Shown piece by piece: positions 32,322 through 40,553 of a stretch of 64,000 nt of DNA. Under the pieces are notes generated by a model. It was not told the origin of the DNA. It did not search any database and was given only the letters and a program-made list of their open reading frames with translations. Origin of the DNA: UBA7446 sp049596455 (GTDB taxonomy: Bacteria > Bacteroidota > Bacteroidia > Flavobacteriales > Flavobacteriaceae); contig JBMYLP010000004.1 of the NCBI GenBank assembly GCA_049596455.1, forward strand, positions 67,469-131,468, written 5' to 3'. Positions within the stretch are counted from its first letter, which is position 1; every line of letters starts with the position of its first letter. Made by a program: the position numbers and the translations under genes.

Positions 32322-33926
32322 TTAATACTGCACAACATGCAACCCATTAGCAGTTGTCTTAAGCACGTTTTTTAAGTCATCCGTAAACTTCTCAACGGCT
32401 TTATCTGTCAAAACGGAAGAAAAATGCGCTATCCGTTCTTGCAATTTATCGTTAGGGAACAGTGCATTTCGGATATCAGTAACTCGGATGATTTCATCTT
32501 GAAGTTTGATACGCTGCGCCTTAAGCAAGCGTTTTTCCAGTTTGTCTAATCCTTTGAGTTGCTTTTTTTCTTGCGCATTAACAGCACCTAAAAAAGAAGC
32601 GTCGGTTTGTTTGGCCAGTGCTTTTAAATCTTCAAATTGGCGCAGCAACTCATTTCGTTGTGTAGAAAAATCAATATCGATATCACTAATTTGGCGCACT
32701 CGTTTGTTAATAAATGACGCTTTTGGCAAAAACAAATCTTGAAGTGGAAGCTTTAGTTTCGTGCATTTTTTCACTTGCTTTTCGGACATCAACAGCAAAC
32801 TAGATCGGAGTTGCAAAAGCGGATACGGCACATCAAAAGCCTCAAAAGCAGCTTTTAACTGCAACCAATACGCCAATTCGCCTCCACCGCCAACATAAGC
32901 TATGTTTGGCAAAACACATTCTTGATACAACGGACGCATTAGCGCATTGGGCGAAAAACGTTCAGGATGGTTGTGTATTTCAGCTTCTAAAGCAGATATA
33001 TCCCAATTGTATTCCTCCTCTGCTGTCGTGTAGTTTTTACCCTTTTTTACGATGCGTGTTCGTTTATCATCAAGGAGATAGAATAAATTGATTTCTCTGG
33101 GGTTTACCTGTGGCTTGTAGTTAGGTATTGCTTTTGACAAAGCTGTATCGGTTTTCACAACCGATTTATGTATTGATTGTTCCCAGAGTTCTTTAGTTAT
33201 AATGGGCGAAAAAAGTGATTTTAGTGCATGATCATCTCCGTCAACAACAATCAATCCATATTTTCCAAAAAGCTGATGCACCAGCTTTCGAGTGGCATTG
33301 GCCAAATTATCTTCTTGTAAATAACAATCGGCAAATAATTTTAACAGCTCTTTTCCATGCGGATTTTTGCTCCAATACGGCTCCAATTGACTGTATAATT
33401 CATGTAAATTTTCGGTGCGCATTCGTCCCACAGGACCTCCCGATTGGGTATCCCAGCGTACTTTTTGCTCACCCAAAAAGAAGTGATTGATTTCCTCAAA
33501 ATCATGATCTTCAGATGCCATCCAAAAAACTGGAACATAATGATGCGAACTGTCTGCCTTTTGCAACCGTTCAGCGGTATTTATAACATCCAAAATCTTA
33601 TACCAAAAAAACAAAGGTCCGGTGAAGATATTCAATTGATGCCCGGTGGTTATCGTAACCGTATTGGGCTTTTTTAAGAGGTTTAAGTTAGTTGTAACTT
33701 TCTCTTTTTGTGCAAGATACTGATATTGGTTTTGTATAGCATCAACCAATATTTTTCGGTTTTCTTTAGGAAAAGAAACTACTCTGTTTTGCGCTATTTG
33801 TTGGACTTCCGAAGTGGATACCAGTCCGTTGTGAAAAGGCAGCAATGCCTTATCTGATTGCAACAAACGTTGCATTAAGGGCGAATAAACGCCCGACGGA
33901 TATCCTGAAGATGTTATTGACTTCAC
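32322..33926 (-). CDS. bshC: bacillithiol biosynthesis cysteine-adding enzyme BshC
   Basis: Putative ligase adding Cys to glucosamine-malate, the last step of bacillithiol, a low-molecular-weight thiol. 534 residues, normal for the family. Visible: TITTGHQLNIFTGPLFFWYK (residues about 92-111), VPVFWMASEDHDFEEIN, VGGGGELAYWLQLK, and a C-terminal coiled coil (about 400-500). The start codon is GTG at 33926; no ATG fits the N-terminus, and a perfect -7 box ends 4 nt before the GTG. The partner genes bshA and bshB are not in this window. Confidence 0.93.
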   Translation of the reverse strand: MKSITSSGYPSGVYSPLMQRLLQSDKALLPFHNGLVSTSEVQQIAQNRVVSFPKENRKILVDAIQNQYQYLAQKEKVTTNLNLLKKPNTVTITTGHQLNIFTGPLFFWYKILDVINTAERLQKADSSHHYVPVFWMASEDHDFEEINHFFLGEQKVRWDTQSGGPVGRMRTENLHELYSQLEPYWSKNPHGKELLKLFADCYLQEDNLANATRKLVHQLFGKYGLIVVDGDDHALKSLFSPIITKELWEQSIHKSVVKTDTALSKAIPNYKPQVNPREINLFYLLDDKRTRIVKKGKNYTTAEEEYNWDISALEAEIHNHPERFSPNALMRPLYQECVLPNIAYVGGGGELAYWLQLKAAFEAFDVPYPLLQLRSSLLLMSEKQVKKCTKLKLPLQDLFLPKASFINKRVRQISDIDIDFSTQRNELLRQFEDLKALAKQTDASFLGAVNAQEKKQLKGLDKLEKRLLKAQRIKLQDEIIRVTDIRNALFPNDKLQERIAHFSSVLTDKAVEKFTDDLKNVLKTTANGLHVVQY

Positions 33927-33930
33927 GAGA

Positions 33931-33938
33931 CAAAAGTA
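33931..33938 (-). promoter_or_regulatory. -7 box of bshC
   Basis: Minus-strand TACTTTTG, a perfect TAnnTTTG, ends 4 nt before the GTG start. It lies in the 36-bp gap after rimO, so bshC need not depend on the ftsY-rimO unit. Confidence 0.5.
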
Positions 33939-33962
33939 ATTAAAGTATGAAATTGACGCATT

Positions 33963-35279
33963 TTAGGTCAATCCTACGCTAGCAGGAACCGCCTGTAAAT
34001 CAAAATCCTGAGCAGCGGTAATCGTTAAATTGGCAAAATCGCCAACCTTAAGGTAGTGCTGTTGTGCATCTACCCAAACTTCGTTATCCACATCTGGGGA
34101 ATCAAATTCGGTGCGTCCAACAAAAAAGTTCCCTTCTTTTCTATCGATAACGCATTTTAACGTTTTTCCTATCAATGCTTGATTTTTTTCCCAAGAAATT
34201 TGGGCTTGTAGCTCCATGAGTTCATTTACTCTAGCCTGTTTTACTTCGGCGGGAACATTGTCTTCTAGAGCATGTGCGTGTGTATTTTCCTCGTGGCTAT
34301 ACTGAAAGCACCCTAATCGCTCAAAACGCATTTCTTTTACCCAAGATTTTAGCAATTCGAAGTCCGCTTCAGTCTCACCGGGATACCCCAAAATAAGGGA
34401 TGTTCGAATTGCCATTTCTGGAACAGCATTTCTAAATTTTTTGAGCAAGGTCGTGGTTTTTTCTTGCGTAGTTCCACGCCGCATAGAGCGTAAAATAGGG
34501 TCTGAAATATGTTGTAGAGGAATATCGATATACGAACACACTTTTGGTTCCGATGCAATTACTTCCAATACATCTTCTGGAAAGCCGGTTGGAAAGGCGT
34601 AATGCAAACGAATCCAAACAATACCCTCCACCTGCGCAAGTGCTTTGAGCAAATCTGCTAATCGTCGTTTTTTGTACAAGTCCAAGCCGTAATATGTAGA
34701 GTCTTGTGCAATGATAATCAGTTCTTTTACGCCGTTTTTGGCAAGCCCGTTGGCTTCCTCAACCAAGTCCTCGATGGGTTTTGAGCGATGTGCCCCGCGC
34801 ATAAGCGGAATGGCGCAAAATGAACACGGTCGGTCGCATCCTTCCGAAATTTTTAGATATGCATAGTTTTTGGGTGTAGTCGTAAGGCGTTCGCCAAGTA
34901 GCTCATGACGGTAGTCTGCGCCTAAGGCTTTGAGTAAGAGCGGTAAATCTGTTGTGCCAAAATAATCGTCCACATTTGGGATTTCGGCTTCTAACTCGGG
35001 TTTATAGCGCTCACTTAAACAACCGGTTACAAATAATTTATCGATGAGTCCCTGTTCTTTTTGTTCTGCAAAATTTAATATCGTATTTACCGATTCCTCC
35101 TTGGCATTATCAATAAAACCACAGGTATTCACCACGACGATATTGCCTTGCTGTTCATGAACCACCTCTTTGTTACTGGCTTTCAACTGCCCCATCAGCA
35201 CTTCAGAGTCGTAAATGTTTTTGGAACACCCAAGTGTAACTACGTTGATTTTATTCTTTTTCGCGGACTTTGTTCGCAT
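33963..35279 (-). CDS. rimO: ribosomal protein S12 methylthiotransferase
   Basis: Radical-SAM enzyme that methylthiolates an Asp of ribosomal protein S12. 438 residues. N-terminal UPF0004 domain with three cluster Cys residues (VVTLGCSKNIYDSE, VVNTCGFI, VTGCLSERY), radical-SAM CxxxCxxC in EGCDRPCSFCAIP, and a C-terminal TRAM domain. Subgroup sequence LMRGAHRSK and overall length favour RimO over MiaB. Its ATG lies 2 bp after the amidase stop, so it reads as the third gene of an ftsY-amidase-rimO unit. Confidence 0.96.
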   Translation of the reverse strand: MRTKSAKKNKINVVTLGCSKNIYDSEVLMGQLKASNKEVVHEQQGNIVVVNTCGFIDNAKEESVNTILNFAEQKEQGLIDKLFVTGCLSERYKPELEAEIPNVDDYFGTTDLPLLLKALGADYRHELLGERLTTTPKNYAYLKISEGCDRPCSFCAIPLMRGAHRSKPIEDLVEEANGLAKNGVKELIIIAQDSTYYGLDLYKKRRLADLLKALAQVEGIVWIRLHYAFPTGFPEDVLEVIASEPKVCSYIDIPLQHISDPILRSMRRGTTQEKTTTLLKKFRNAVPEMAIRTSLILGYPGETEADFELLKSWVKEMRFERLGCFQYSHEENTHAHALEDNVPAEVKQARVNELMELQAQISWEKNQALIGKTLKCVIDRKEGNFFVGRTEFDSPDVDNEVWVDAQQHYLKVGDFANLTITAAQDFDLQAVPASVGLT

Positions 35280-35281
35280 AG

Positions 35282-36922
35282 TTAATTGTACCCTTTTGGA
35301 GGTTTACGATGTTTGGTAATTTGCTCATAAGCCGCAGCCATAGACAATAGTTTTGCTTCGTTAAAGCTAGGCGCAATAAACGTTAATCCCGCAGGCTCTC
35401 CTGACGTGTAGCCCATCGGAACCGCTAGGCAGGGATAGAAAGCAATAGCAGCATATGGTGCATGATTGTAATTTATGGATAAGACTGCATCTAATTTATG
35501 TGCTTTAATGGGCGCTTCAAAAAAGTTAGAGGCGCTTTTATTTAAGCGGTTTTTAACTTGATTTAAAGCCTCTTTGGACTGGGTATCTGATTGAACTCCA
35601 TCTAATCTTTCTTGACTGTAGGGCATATACAAAAGGCTGTCCGATGAATTAAAATCAATGATTTGCTTTACATCCAAATTTGCATGCTTAGTATTCGAAT
35701 TGGATGTAAAATACGCTGGTATATCACGTTTCATGTCCCCATCTAGAATTTTCATAAATCCTGAAAGACTAACGTTCTCTGCATTTATTTTAACAATTAC
35801 AGCGCCTGCTTTTTCAAGGTCAGCAATAGCATTGCTATACAACGAATCTGAATTGACTAAAGATTCAAATGCGCCCAATCGAATACCTTTTAATGCTGTT
35901 TGTGTTGTGGCTCCCATAAATGCATCTAGCCTTGAAACTGAAAGCGTAATGGAATCTTTTTCATCTGGTCCTGCTATAGCGTCTAATAATATCGCGTTGT
36001 CCGTTACGTTTTTTGTCATGGGACCGGAGGTATCTAAGGTACTAGAAATAGGAACAATACCTGTTCGGCTAACCAACCCAATGGTTGGCTTAAGCCCAAC
36101 CACAGCATTTTTACCCGACGGAGATAATATTGAACCCGAAGTTTCAGAGCCCAAGGCGGCTACGGCATAATTTGCAGCAACTGCTACCCCACTGCCTGAA
36201 CTAGAACCACCTGACTCAAAAATTTTTCTTCCATAAGGATTTAGCGTTTGCCCGCCAATAGCACTATATCCCAACGGACAGCCTTCGCAAAAATAATACG
36301 CCCATTCGCTTAAGTTTACTTTTCCAAGGATTAAAGCTCCTTTTTCCTTGAGTTGACCTACCACAAAAGCGTCTTTTTCAGGGGTATGGTTTTCCAAAAT
36401 TGCAGCACCTGCCGTAGTAGGCATATTGGAGGTATTAATATTGTCTTTCAAAAGTATGGGCATACCATAAATAGGGTGTGTTGCACTATCCCTTTCTTTA
36501 TCTTTAATTCTTGCCTCTTCAATAATATCAGGGTTTAAGGCGAGAATAGCATGAAGTGTCGTTTCAGGGTTAGATTCAAAAAGACGGATCCTATACAAAT
36601 AAAAAGTAACCAATTCTTCATAAGACAACTTTCCAGTAGAAACATGGCTTTGAATAGTGGGTATATCTTGTTCAAGAATAAAGGGTTTTAACGCTTCGTA
36701 TTTTTGTTCTCCAAACCTATCCAGTTCTTTCTCGAAAGGAGACCAAAGAGCGTTTTTATCTAAAAATTTAGACTGAATCAACTTATAGCGCATTCTAGGA
36801 TTTTCGTGGTCTGCGTTTTGATTGATTTCCTCAGTTTCATCATAGGACTGCCAATACAGTTTAGAGGGCTGTGAACATGATGCCAACATAAATAATGAAA
36901 GTAATAATGCTAATCTTTTCAT
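35282..36922 (-). CDS. amidase-signature lipoprotein
   Basis: 546 residues. The N-terminus MKRLALLLSLFMLASCSQ has a lipobox (LASC), so the mature protein is probably anchored to an envelope membrane on the outer or periplasmic side. Amidase-signature hydrolase: Lys of the Ser-cisSer-Lys triad in GMPILLKDNINT, the GGSSSGSGVAVAA glycine/serine motif, and the nucleophile region LGSETSGSILSPS. Known relatives hydrolyse various amides; the substrate here is unknown. It sits between ftsY and rimO with 2-bp gaps on both sides. Confidence 0.88.
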   Translation of the reverse strand: MKRLALLLSLFMLASCSQPSKLYWQSYDETEEINQNADHENPRMRYKLIQSKFLDKNALWSPFEKELDRFGEQKYEALKPFILEQDIPTIQSHVSTGKLSYEELVTFYLYRIRLFESNPETTLHAILALNPDIIEEARIKDKERDSATHPIYGMPILLKDNINTSNMPTTAGAAILENHTPEKDAFVVGQLKEKGALILGKVNLSEWAYYFCEGCPLGYSAIGGQTLNPYGRKIFESGGSSSGSGVAVAANYAVAALGSETSGSILSPSGKNAVVGLKPTIGLVSRTGIVPISSTLDTSGPMTKNVTDNAILLDAIAGPDEKDSITLSVSRLDAFMGATTQTALKGIRLGAFESLVNSDSLYSNAIADLEKAGAVIVKINAENVSLSGFMKILDGDMKRDIPAYFTSNSNTKHANLDVKQIIDFNSSDSLLYMPYSQERLDGVQSDTQSKEALNQVKNRLNKSASNFFEAPIKAHKLDAVLSINYNHAPYAAIAFYPCLAVPMGYTSGEPAGLTFIAPSFNEAKLLSMAAAYEQITKHRKPPKGYN

Positions 36923-36924
36923 AA

Positions 36925-37854
36925 TTAATCGTTTACGAACAACGAATCTAAGAATTCTTTTGCATCAAAAGGCAATAAATCCTCAACACCTTCTCCTACA
37001 CCAATATATTGTATAGGAACTTCTAACTCGTCTGAAATTCCAATGACCACTCCTCCTTTGGCGGTGCCGTCAAGTTTGGTCAAAATAAGTCCAGAAACAG
37101 CAGTTGCTTCAGCAAATTGCTTTGCCTGAGCAAAGGCGTTTTGTCCTGTTCCTCCATCTAAAACAAGTAGTACTTCATGAGGTGCTTCGGGAATTATTTT
37201 TTGCACAACACGTTGAATTTTCGCCAATTCCTGCATAAGGTTGGTGTTGTTATGTAAACGCCCTGCGGTGTCTATTAGTAGCACATCCATTTGTTCTTTT
37301 TTAGCACGCTCTACTGCAGTATAGGCTACCGATGCGGGGTCGCTGCCTTCTTGGAGCTCTACAAGTGGCACATCTACACGTTCAGACCACAAGCGCAATT
37401 GCGCTACGGCACCTGCTCTAAAAGTGTCAGCAGCAGCCAACATGACGCTTTTTCCTTCACTTTTGTATCGATGCGCCAGTTTGCCAATGGAAGTCGTTTT
37501 TCCTGCGCCATTTACGCCTACCACCAATATGACTTGAAGTTCGTCAGTACTTATATTTTGTGAAGATTGAGTTGCTGTTAATAGCGTTACCATCTCATCA
37601 TACAAGAGCTTGTCTAATTCGGATACATTGAGGTATTTTTCTTTTGAGACACGTTTCTCAAGTTGATCCATGATTTTTTGGGTGGTAGATACGCCTACAT
37701 CCGACATCAACAGCACCTCTTCTAATTCCTCCAAAAGGTCTGCATCAACGCTACTGCGTCCAAGCACCGCCTTTTTTAAGCGTTGCGTCCAAGCGCGCTT
37801 CGTGGCAGCTAACCCTGTCTGTAGTTGGTCCGAAGATTTACTAAAGAATCCCAT
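36925..37854 (-). CDS. ftsY: signal recognition particle receptor FtsY
   Basis: SRP receptor GTPase that delivers nascent membrane proteins to SecYEG/YidC. 309 residues, so the NG domain with no acidic A domain, as usual in Bacteroidota. N domain residues 1 to about 90; G1 GVNGAGKTTSIGK (near 110), AADTFRAGAVAQL, G3 LIDTAGRLHNN, G4 TKLDGTAKGG. Upstream is an intrinsic terminator for the ribosomal protein unit and then TACCTTTA (37866-37859), a one-mismatch -7 box ending 4 nt before the ATG. Confidence 0.97.
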   Translation of the reverse strand: MGFFSKSSDQLQTGLAATKRAWTQRLKKAVLGRSSVDADLLEELEEVLLMSDVGVSTTQKIMDQLEKRVSKEKYLNVSELDKLLYDEMVTLLTATQSSQNISTDELQVILVVGVNGAGKTTSIGKLAHRYKSEGKSVMLAAADTFRAGAVAQLRLWSERVDVPLVELQEGSDPASVAYTAVERAKKEQMDVLLIDTAGRLHNNTNLMQELAKIQRVVQKIIPEAPHEVLLVLDGGTGQNAFAQAKQFAEATAVSGLILTKLDGTAKGGVVIGISDELEVPIQYIGVGEGVEDLLPFDAKEFLDSLFVND

Positions 37855-37858
37855 GTGC

Positions 37859-37866
37859 TAAAGGTA
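37859..37866 (-). promoter_or_regulatory. probable -7 box of ftsY
   Basis: Minus-strand TACCTTTA (consensus TAnnTTTG, last base changed) ends 4 nt before the ftsY ATG and follows the terminator of the upstream operon. A TTTG lies about 23 bp further upstream. Confidence 0.4.
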
Positions 37867-37878
37867 CGTTTTGGATAT

Positions 37879-37904
37879 AAAAAAAGCCACAAAAAGTGGC
37901 TTTT
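37879..37904 (-). terminator. intrinsic terminator of the rpmB-rpmG-DUF4295 unit
   Basis: On the minus strand AAAAGCCAC - TTTTT - GTGGCTTTT makes a 9-bp perfect stem followed by further T residues. It lies 23 bp after the DUF4295 stop and separates that unit from ftsY. Confidence 0.85.
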
Positions 37905-37926
37905 ATGTCGTTAAATATGGATTGAA

Positions 37927-38079
37927 TTACTTTTTCGCTAACCAATCGTTCACCAATTCTGGTGCTAAAATGGTTTCCACAAAAGTATATGCGCCCGACT
38001 TGTCGCTACGCACCATCTTGATGGCTTTGGTAAGACGCTTTGATTTCGTTTGTAAGGTTGCTACGGTTTTCTTTGCCAT
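37927..38079 (-). CDS. DUF4295 small basic protein
   Basis: A 50-residue Lys-rich protein starting MAKKTVATLQTKSKRLTKAI and ending in VNDWLAKK. It belongs to the small DUF4295 family, found in Bacteroidota directly after L28 and L33, which suggests ribosome association. The gene lies 2 bp after rpmG and ends before the operon terminator. It is short enough to be missed by length-filtered gene calling. Function is not established; position and composition support a ribosomal or ribosome-linked protein. Confidence 0.9.
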   Translation of the reverse strand: MAKKTVATLQTKSKRLTKAIKMVRSDKSGAYTFVETILAPELVNDWLAKK

Positions 38080-38081
38080 AA

Positions 38082-38264
38082 TTACTTAATTTCTTTGTGA
38101 ACCGTCATTCGCTTAAGAATCGGGTTAAATTTTTTGATTTCAATACGATCTGGCGTATTCTTTTTGTTTTTCGTCGTGATATAGCGCGACGTTCCTGCAA
38201 GACCAGAGTCTTTATGCTCGGTGCATTCCAAAATAACCTGAACGCGATTTCCTTTTTTAGCCAT
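38082..38264 (-). CDS. rpmG: 50S ribosomal protein L33
   Basis: Large-subunit protein near the E site. 60 residues, MAKKGNRVQVILECTEHK start and the NPILKRMTVHKEIK tail characteristic of L33. Only one Cys is present, so this is the zinc-free type. Middle gene of rpmB-rpmG-DUF4295, 8 bp after rpmB. Confidence 0.97.
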   Translation of the reverse strand: MAKKGNRVQVILECTEHKDSGLAGTSRYITTKNKKNTPDRIEIKKFNPILKRMTVHKEIK

Positions 38265-38272
38265 GACGTGCC

Positions 38273-38509
38273 TTATTTAATTAGGCCTTGCGCGCGTGCT
38301 TCTTTAAGCACCGCTGAAAGCCCTTTTTTGTTAATCGTTTTTAACGCCGAAGTCGATAGTTTTAGGGTAATCCATTTGTCTTCCTCTACAAGATAGAAAC
38401 GCTTCTTGATAAGGTTTGCGCCAAACTTGCGCTTTGTTTTGTTCATGGCATGCGATACGTTGTTCCCAACCATCGCTTTTTTGCCCGTTAATTCACATAC
38501 TTTCGACAT
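38273..38509 (-). CDS. rpmB: 50S ribosomal protein L28
   Basis: 78 residues. MSKVCELTGKKAMVGNNVSH start with the family motif, NKTKRKFGANLI and LKLSTSALKTINKKGL. ATG 38509 is chosen; the frame extends 34 codons upstream, but across the promoter. A GGAG lies 3-6 nt before the ATG, but Bacteroidota rarely use such sites. First gene of the unit. Confidence 0.96.
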   Translation of the reverse strand: MSKVCELTGKKAMVGNNVSHAMNKTKRKFGANLIKKRFYLVEEDKWITLKLSTSALKTINKKGLSAVLKEARAQGLIK

Positions 38510-38530
38510 GACTCCTTTTTTAACAGGCTG

Positions 38531-38560
38531 CAAATTTAATCTTTTTAAGGGAGTTACAAA
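38531..38560 (-). promoter_or_regulatory. promoter of rpmB-rpmG-DUF4295
   Basis: Minus-strand TTTG (38560-38557), 18-bp spacer, TAAATTTG (38538-38531), both perfect matches to the Bacteroidota elements. The leader is about 17 nt. Confidence 0.65.
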
Positions 38561-38699
38561 GAATATTTGTAAATTTATTGTATCAAATCTTAACCTGCTA
38601 TCAAGTTTCAACCAAAAACTCGAAAAAGAATGCTAATGGATGTTAGTTAAAAGGGAAATGGAGGTAAAACTATTAACTATTAACTTCTTTACTAATAAC

Positions 38700-39941
38700 T
38701 TAATCAAGCGTCTTAAGCAACATCTCCAATGCTTTATTCAATGTTTTTTGGAGGTTTCGCTCACGGTGTTTGCCAAAACAAAAGGTTTCTGCAAATTCCT
38801 GTTCTGGGGTAATAATCGCAATACAAACGGTGCCAATTTCGGCATCGGCATCGCCTTTGGTTGGTCCAAAATTTCCTGTAGTAGCTACGGCAACATCTGC
38901 CCCTGTTTTGAGCAAAACTCCCCTCGCCATGGCTAACGCAACAGGCTCGCTTACAACAGTATGCTGTGCAATAGTTTCTGCTGAAACACCCAAAATGGAC
39001 TGTTTTAAATCCGTAGCATAACTTACCACCGAGCCCTTAAAATAAGCGGACGCACCTGCGTTTTTGGTAAACAAGGCTGCCAAAGCGCCACCTGTGCAGC
39101 TTTCAGCGGTAGCAAGCGTCCAATTTTTTGTTTTTAGGGCATTGCCAATTTGTAGTTCTATGGATTCTTCAGACTCAAATCCCGTAATATGATCACCGAT
39201 AAGTGGGTAAAGCGCATCAAAAAAAGTATCTATTTCGTTGAGCAATTTGATTTCATCCGTTCCTTTAGCGGACAAGCGTAAGCGAACACGCCCTAAATTG
39301 GGCAAATACGCCAATTTGATATGCGGTGGAAGTGACTGCTCCCAATCGGCAATTTTTTCAGCAATAATACTTTCCCCCAATCCGTAAGTCATCATGGTTT
39401 TATGCGCCAACGCAGGGAGCGAAAAGGTTTCTTTTATGCGTGGAATAAGCTGTTCACGCACCAAATATCTCATTTCAAAGGGCACTCCTGGAAGCGATAC
39501 AAAAACGGTGTTTTCCTTTTGCATCCACATGCCCATGGCAGTGCCATGGGGGTTGAATAGTTGCGTACATTTAGAGGGCAACATGGCTTGTGCTCTGTTT
39601 AAATCATTGACAGGTGCCTTCACATACTTTTGAAATAATTCTTCAATATGCGCCATCACTTCGGGATAAAAAATCAAAGTGTCATTAAAATATTCGCATA
39701 ATGTATGTTTGGTGATATCGTCTTTGGTAGGTCCTAAACCACCTGTCATGACCACCAAGTCCACATTGTTTTGCGCTTCAGTAAACGCCTCAATTATAGC
39801 CGTTTTATTATCAGAGATAGAACGAATTTGGCGTACTTCAACGCCAATTTTGTTAAGCGCTTTGCCAAGAAAAGCAGCATTAGTGTCCACAATTTGCCCA
39901 ATAAGTATCTCATCGCCAATAGTTATGATATCTGCTCGCAT
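38700..39941 (-). CDS. cinA: CinA family nicotinamide-nucleotide amidase / competence-damage protein
   Basis: 413 residues with two domains. The N-terminal MoCF/COG1058 domain (ADIITIGDEILIGQIVDTNA at residues 3-22, VVMTGGLGPTKDDITKH) is linked to ADP-ribose pyrophosphatase activity in relatives. The C-terminal CinA domain (LATAESCTGGALAALFT near 270) carries the Ser of NMN deamidases in pyridine-nucleotide salvage. Last gene of the E2-exonuclease-FAH-cinA unit; its ATG directly abuts the FAH gene stop. Confidence 0.93.
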   Translation of the reverse strand: MRADIITIGDEILIGQIVDTNAAFLGKALNKIGVEVRQIRSISDNKTAIIEAFTEAQNNVDLVVMTGGLGPTKDDITKHTLCEYFNDTLIFYPEVMAHIEELFQKYVKAPVNDLNRAQAMLPSKCTQLFNPHGTAMGMWMQKENTVFVSLPGVPFEMRYLVREQLIPRIKETFSLPALAHKTMMTYGLGESIIAEKIADWEQSLPPHIKLAYLPNLGRVRLRLSAKGTDEIKLLNEIDTFFDALYPLIGDHITGFESEESIELQIGNALKTKNWTLATAESCTGGALAALFTKNAGASAYFKGSVVSYATDLKQSILGVSAETIAQHTVVSEPVALAMARGVLLKTGADVAVATTGNFGPTKGDADAEIGTVCIAIITPEQEFAETFCFGKHRERNLQKTLNKALEMLLKTLD

Positions 39942-40553
39942 CTATTTCACAGTTACTGAAAAGGCTTTGTGACCATCTAAAAACCCTTCCAAAGAATCAT
40001 TTTTTGCTACTGAACCTACGCCAGCAGGTGTCCCCGTAAACAAAATGTCACCAATTTTTAAAGTAAAATATTGAGACACATGCGCAATAATTTCGTCTAT
40101 ACTCCAAAGCATTAAACTTGTGTTGGCTTCTTGCACAACGGAGCCGTTTTTGCGAAGCGAAAAAGGAATGCTTGTCAAATCGCCAAAGGCTGATTTATCA
40201 AACCATTTTCCCACCACCGCCGAGCCGTCAAATGCCTTTGCTTTTTCCCAAGGCAGCCCGCTAGTCTTAAGTTTTTGTTGCAGGTCTCGAGCAGTAAAAT
40301 CAATACCTAAACCAATTTCGTTATAGTATTTATGTGCAAATTTGGATTGGATATGCTTCCCAATGCGGTTGATTTTAACCAATACCTCCACTTCGTGGTG
40401 CACTTCGTTGGAAAATTCAGGAATAAAAAACGGAAGGTTAGATTGCGCAATGGCGGTATCGGGTTTTATAAAAATCACAGGCTCATCTGGATGGGCGTTA
40501 TCTAGCTCATCTATGTGTGCCGCATAATTTCTCCCAATGCAAATAATTTTCAT
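39942..40553 (-). CDS. fumarylacetoacetate hydrolase family protein
   Basis: 203 residues, the small single-domain FAH type. MKIICIGRNYAAHIDEL start, PVIFIKPDTAIAQ, HHEVEVLVKINRIGKHI with the metal-binding Glu residues, and TPAGVGSV near the C-terminus. Relatives are acylpyruvate hydrolases or oxaloacetate decarboxylases; the exact substrate cannot be told. ATG 40553 is chosen at the family start; it overlaps the exonuclease gene by 4 bp. Confidence 0.9.
   Translation of the reverse strand: MKIICIGRNYAAHIDELDNAHPDEPVIFIKPDTAIAQSNLPFFIPEFSNEVHHEVEVLVKINRIGKHIQSKFAHKYYNEIGLGIDFTARDLQQKLKTSGLPWEKAKAFDGSAVVGKWFDKSAFGDLTSIPFSLRKNGSVVQEANTSLMLWSIDEIIAHVSQYFTLKIGDILFTGTPAGVGSVAKNDSLEGFLDGHKAFSVTVK

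Noticed and set aside
35658..36170. A 170-codon frame antisense to the amidase gene
   Set aside because: Shadow of a well-supported gene; Ser/Pro/Ala-rich composition reflects reverse-complemented codons.
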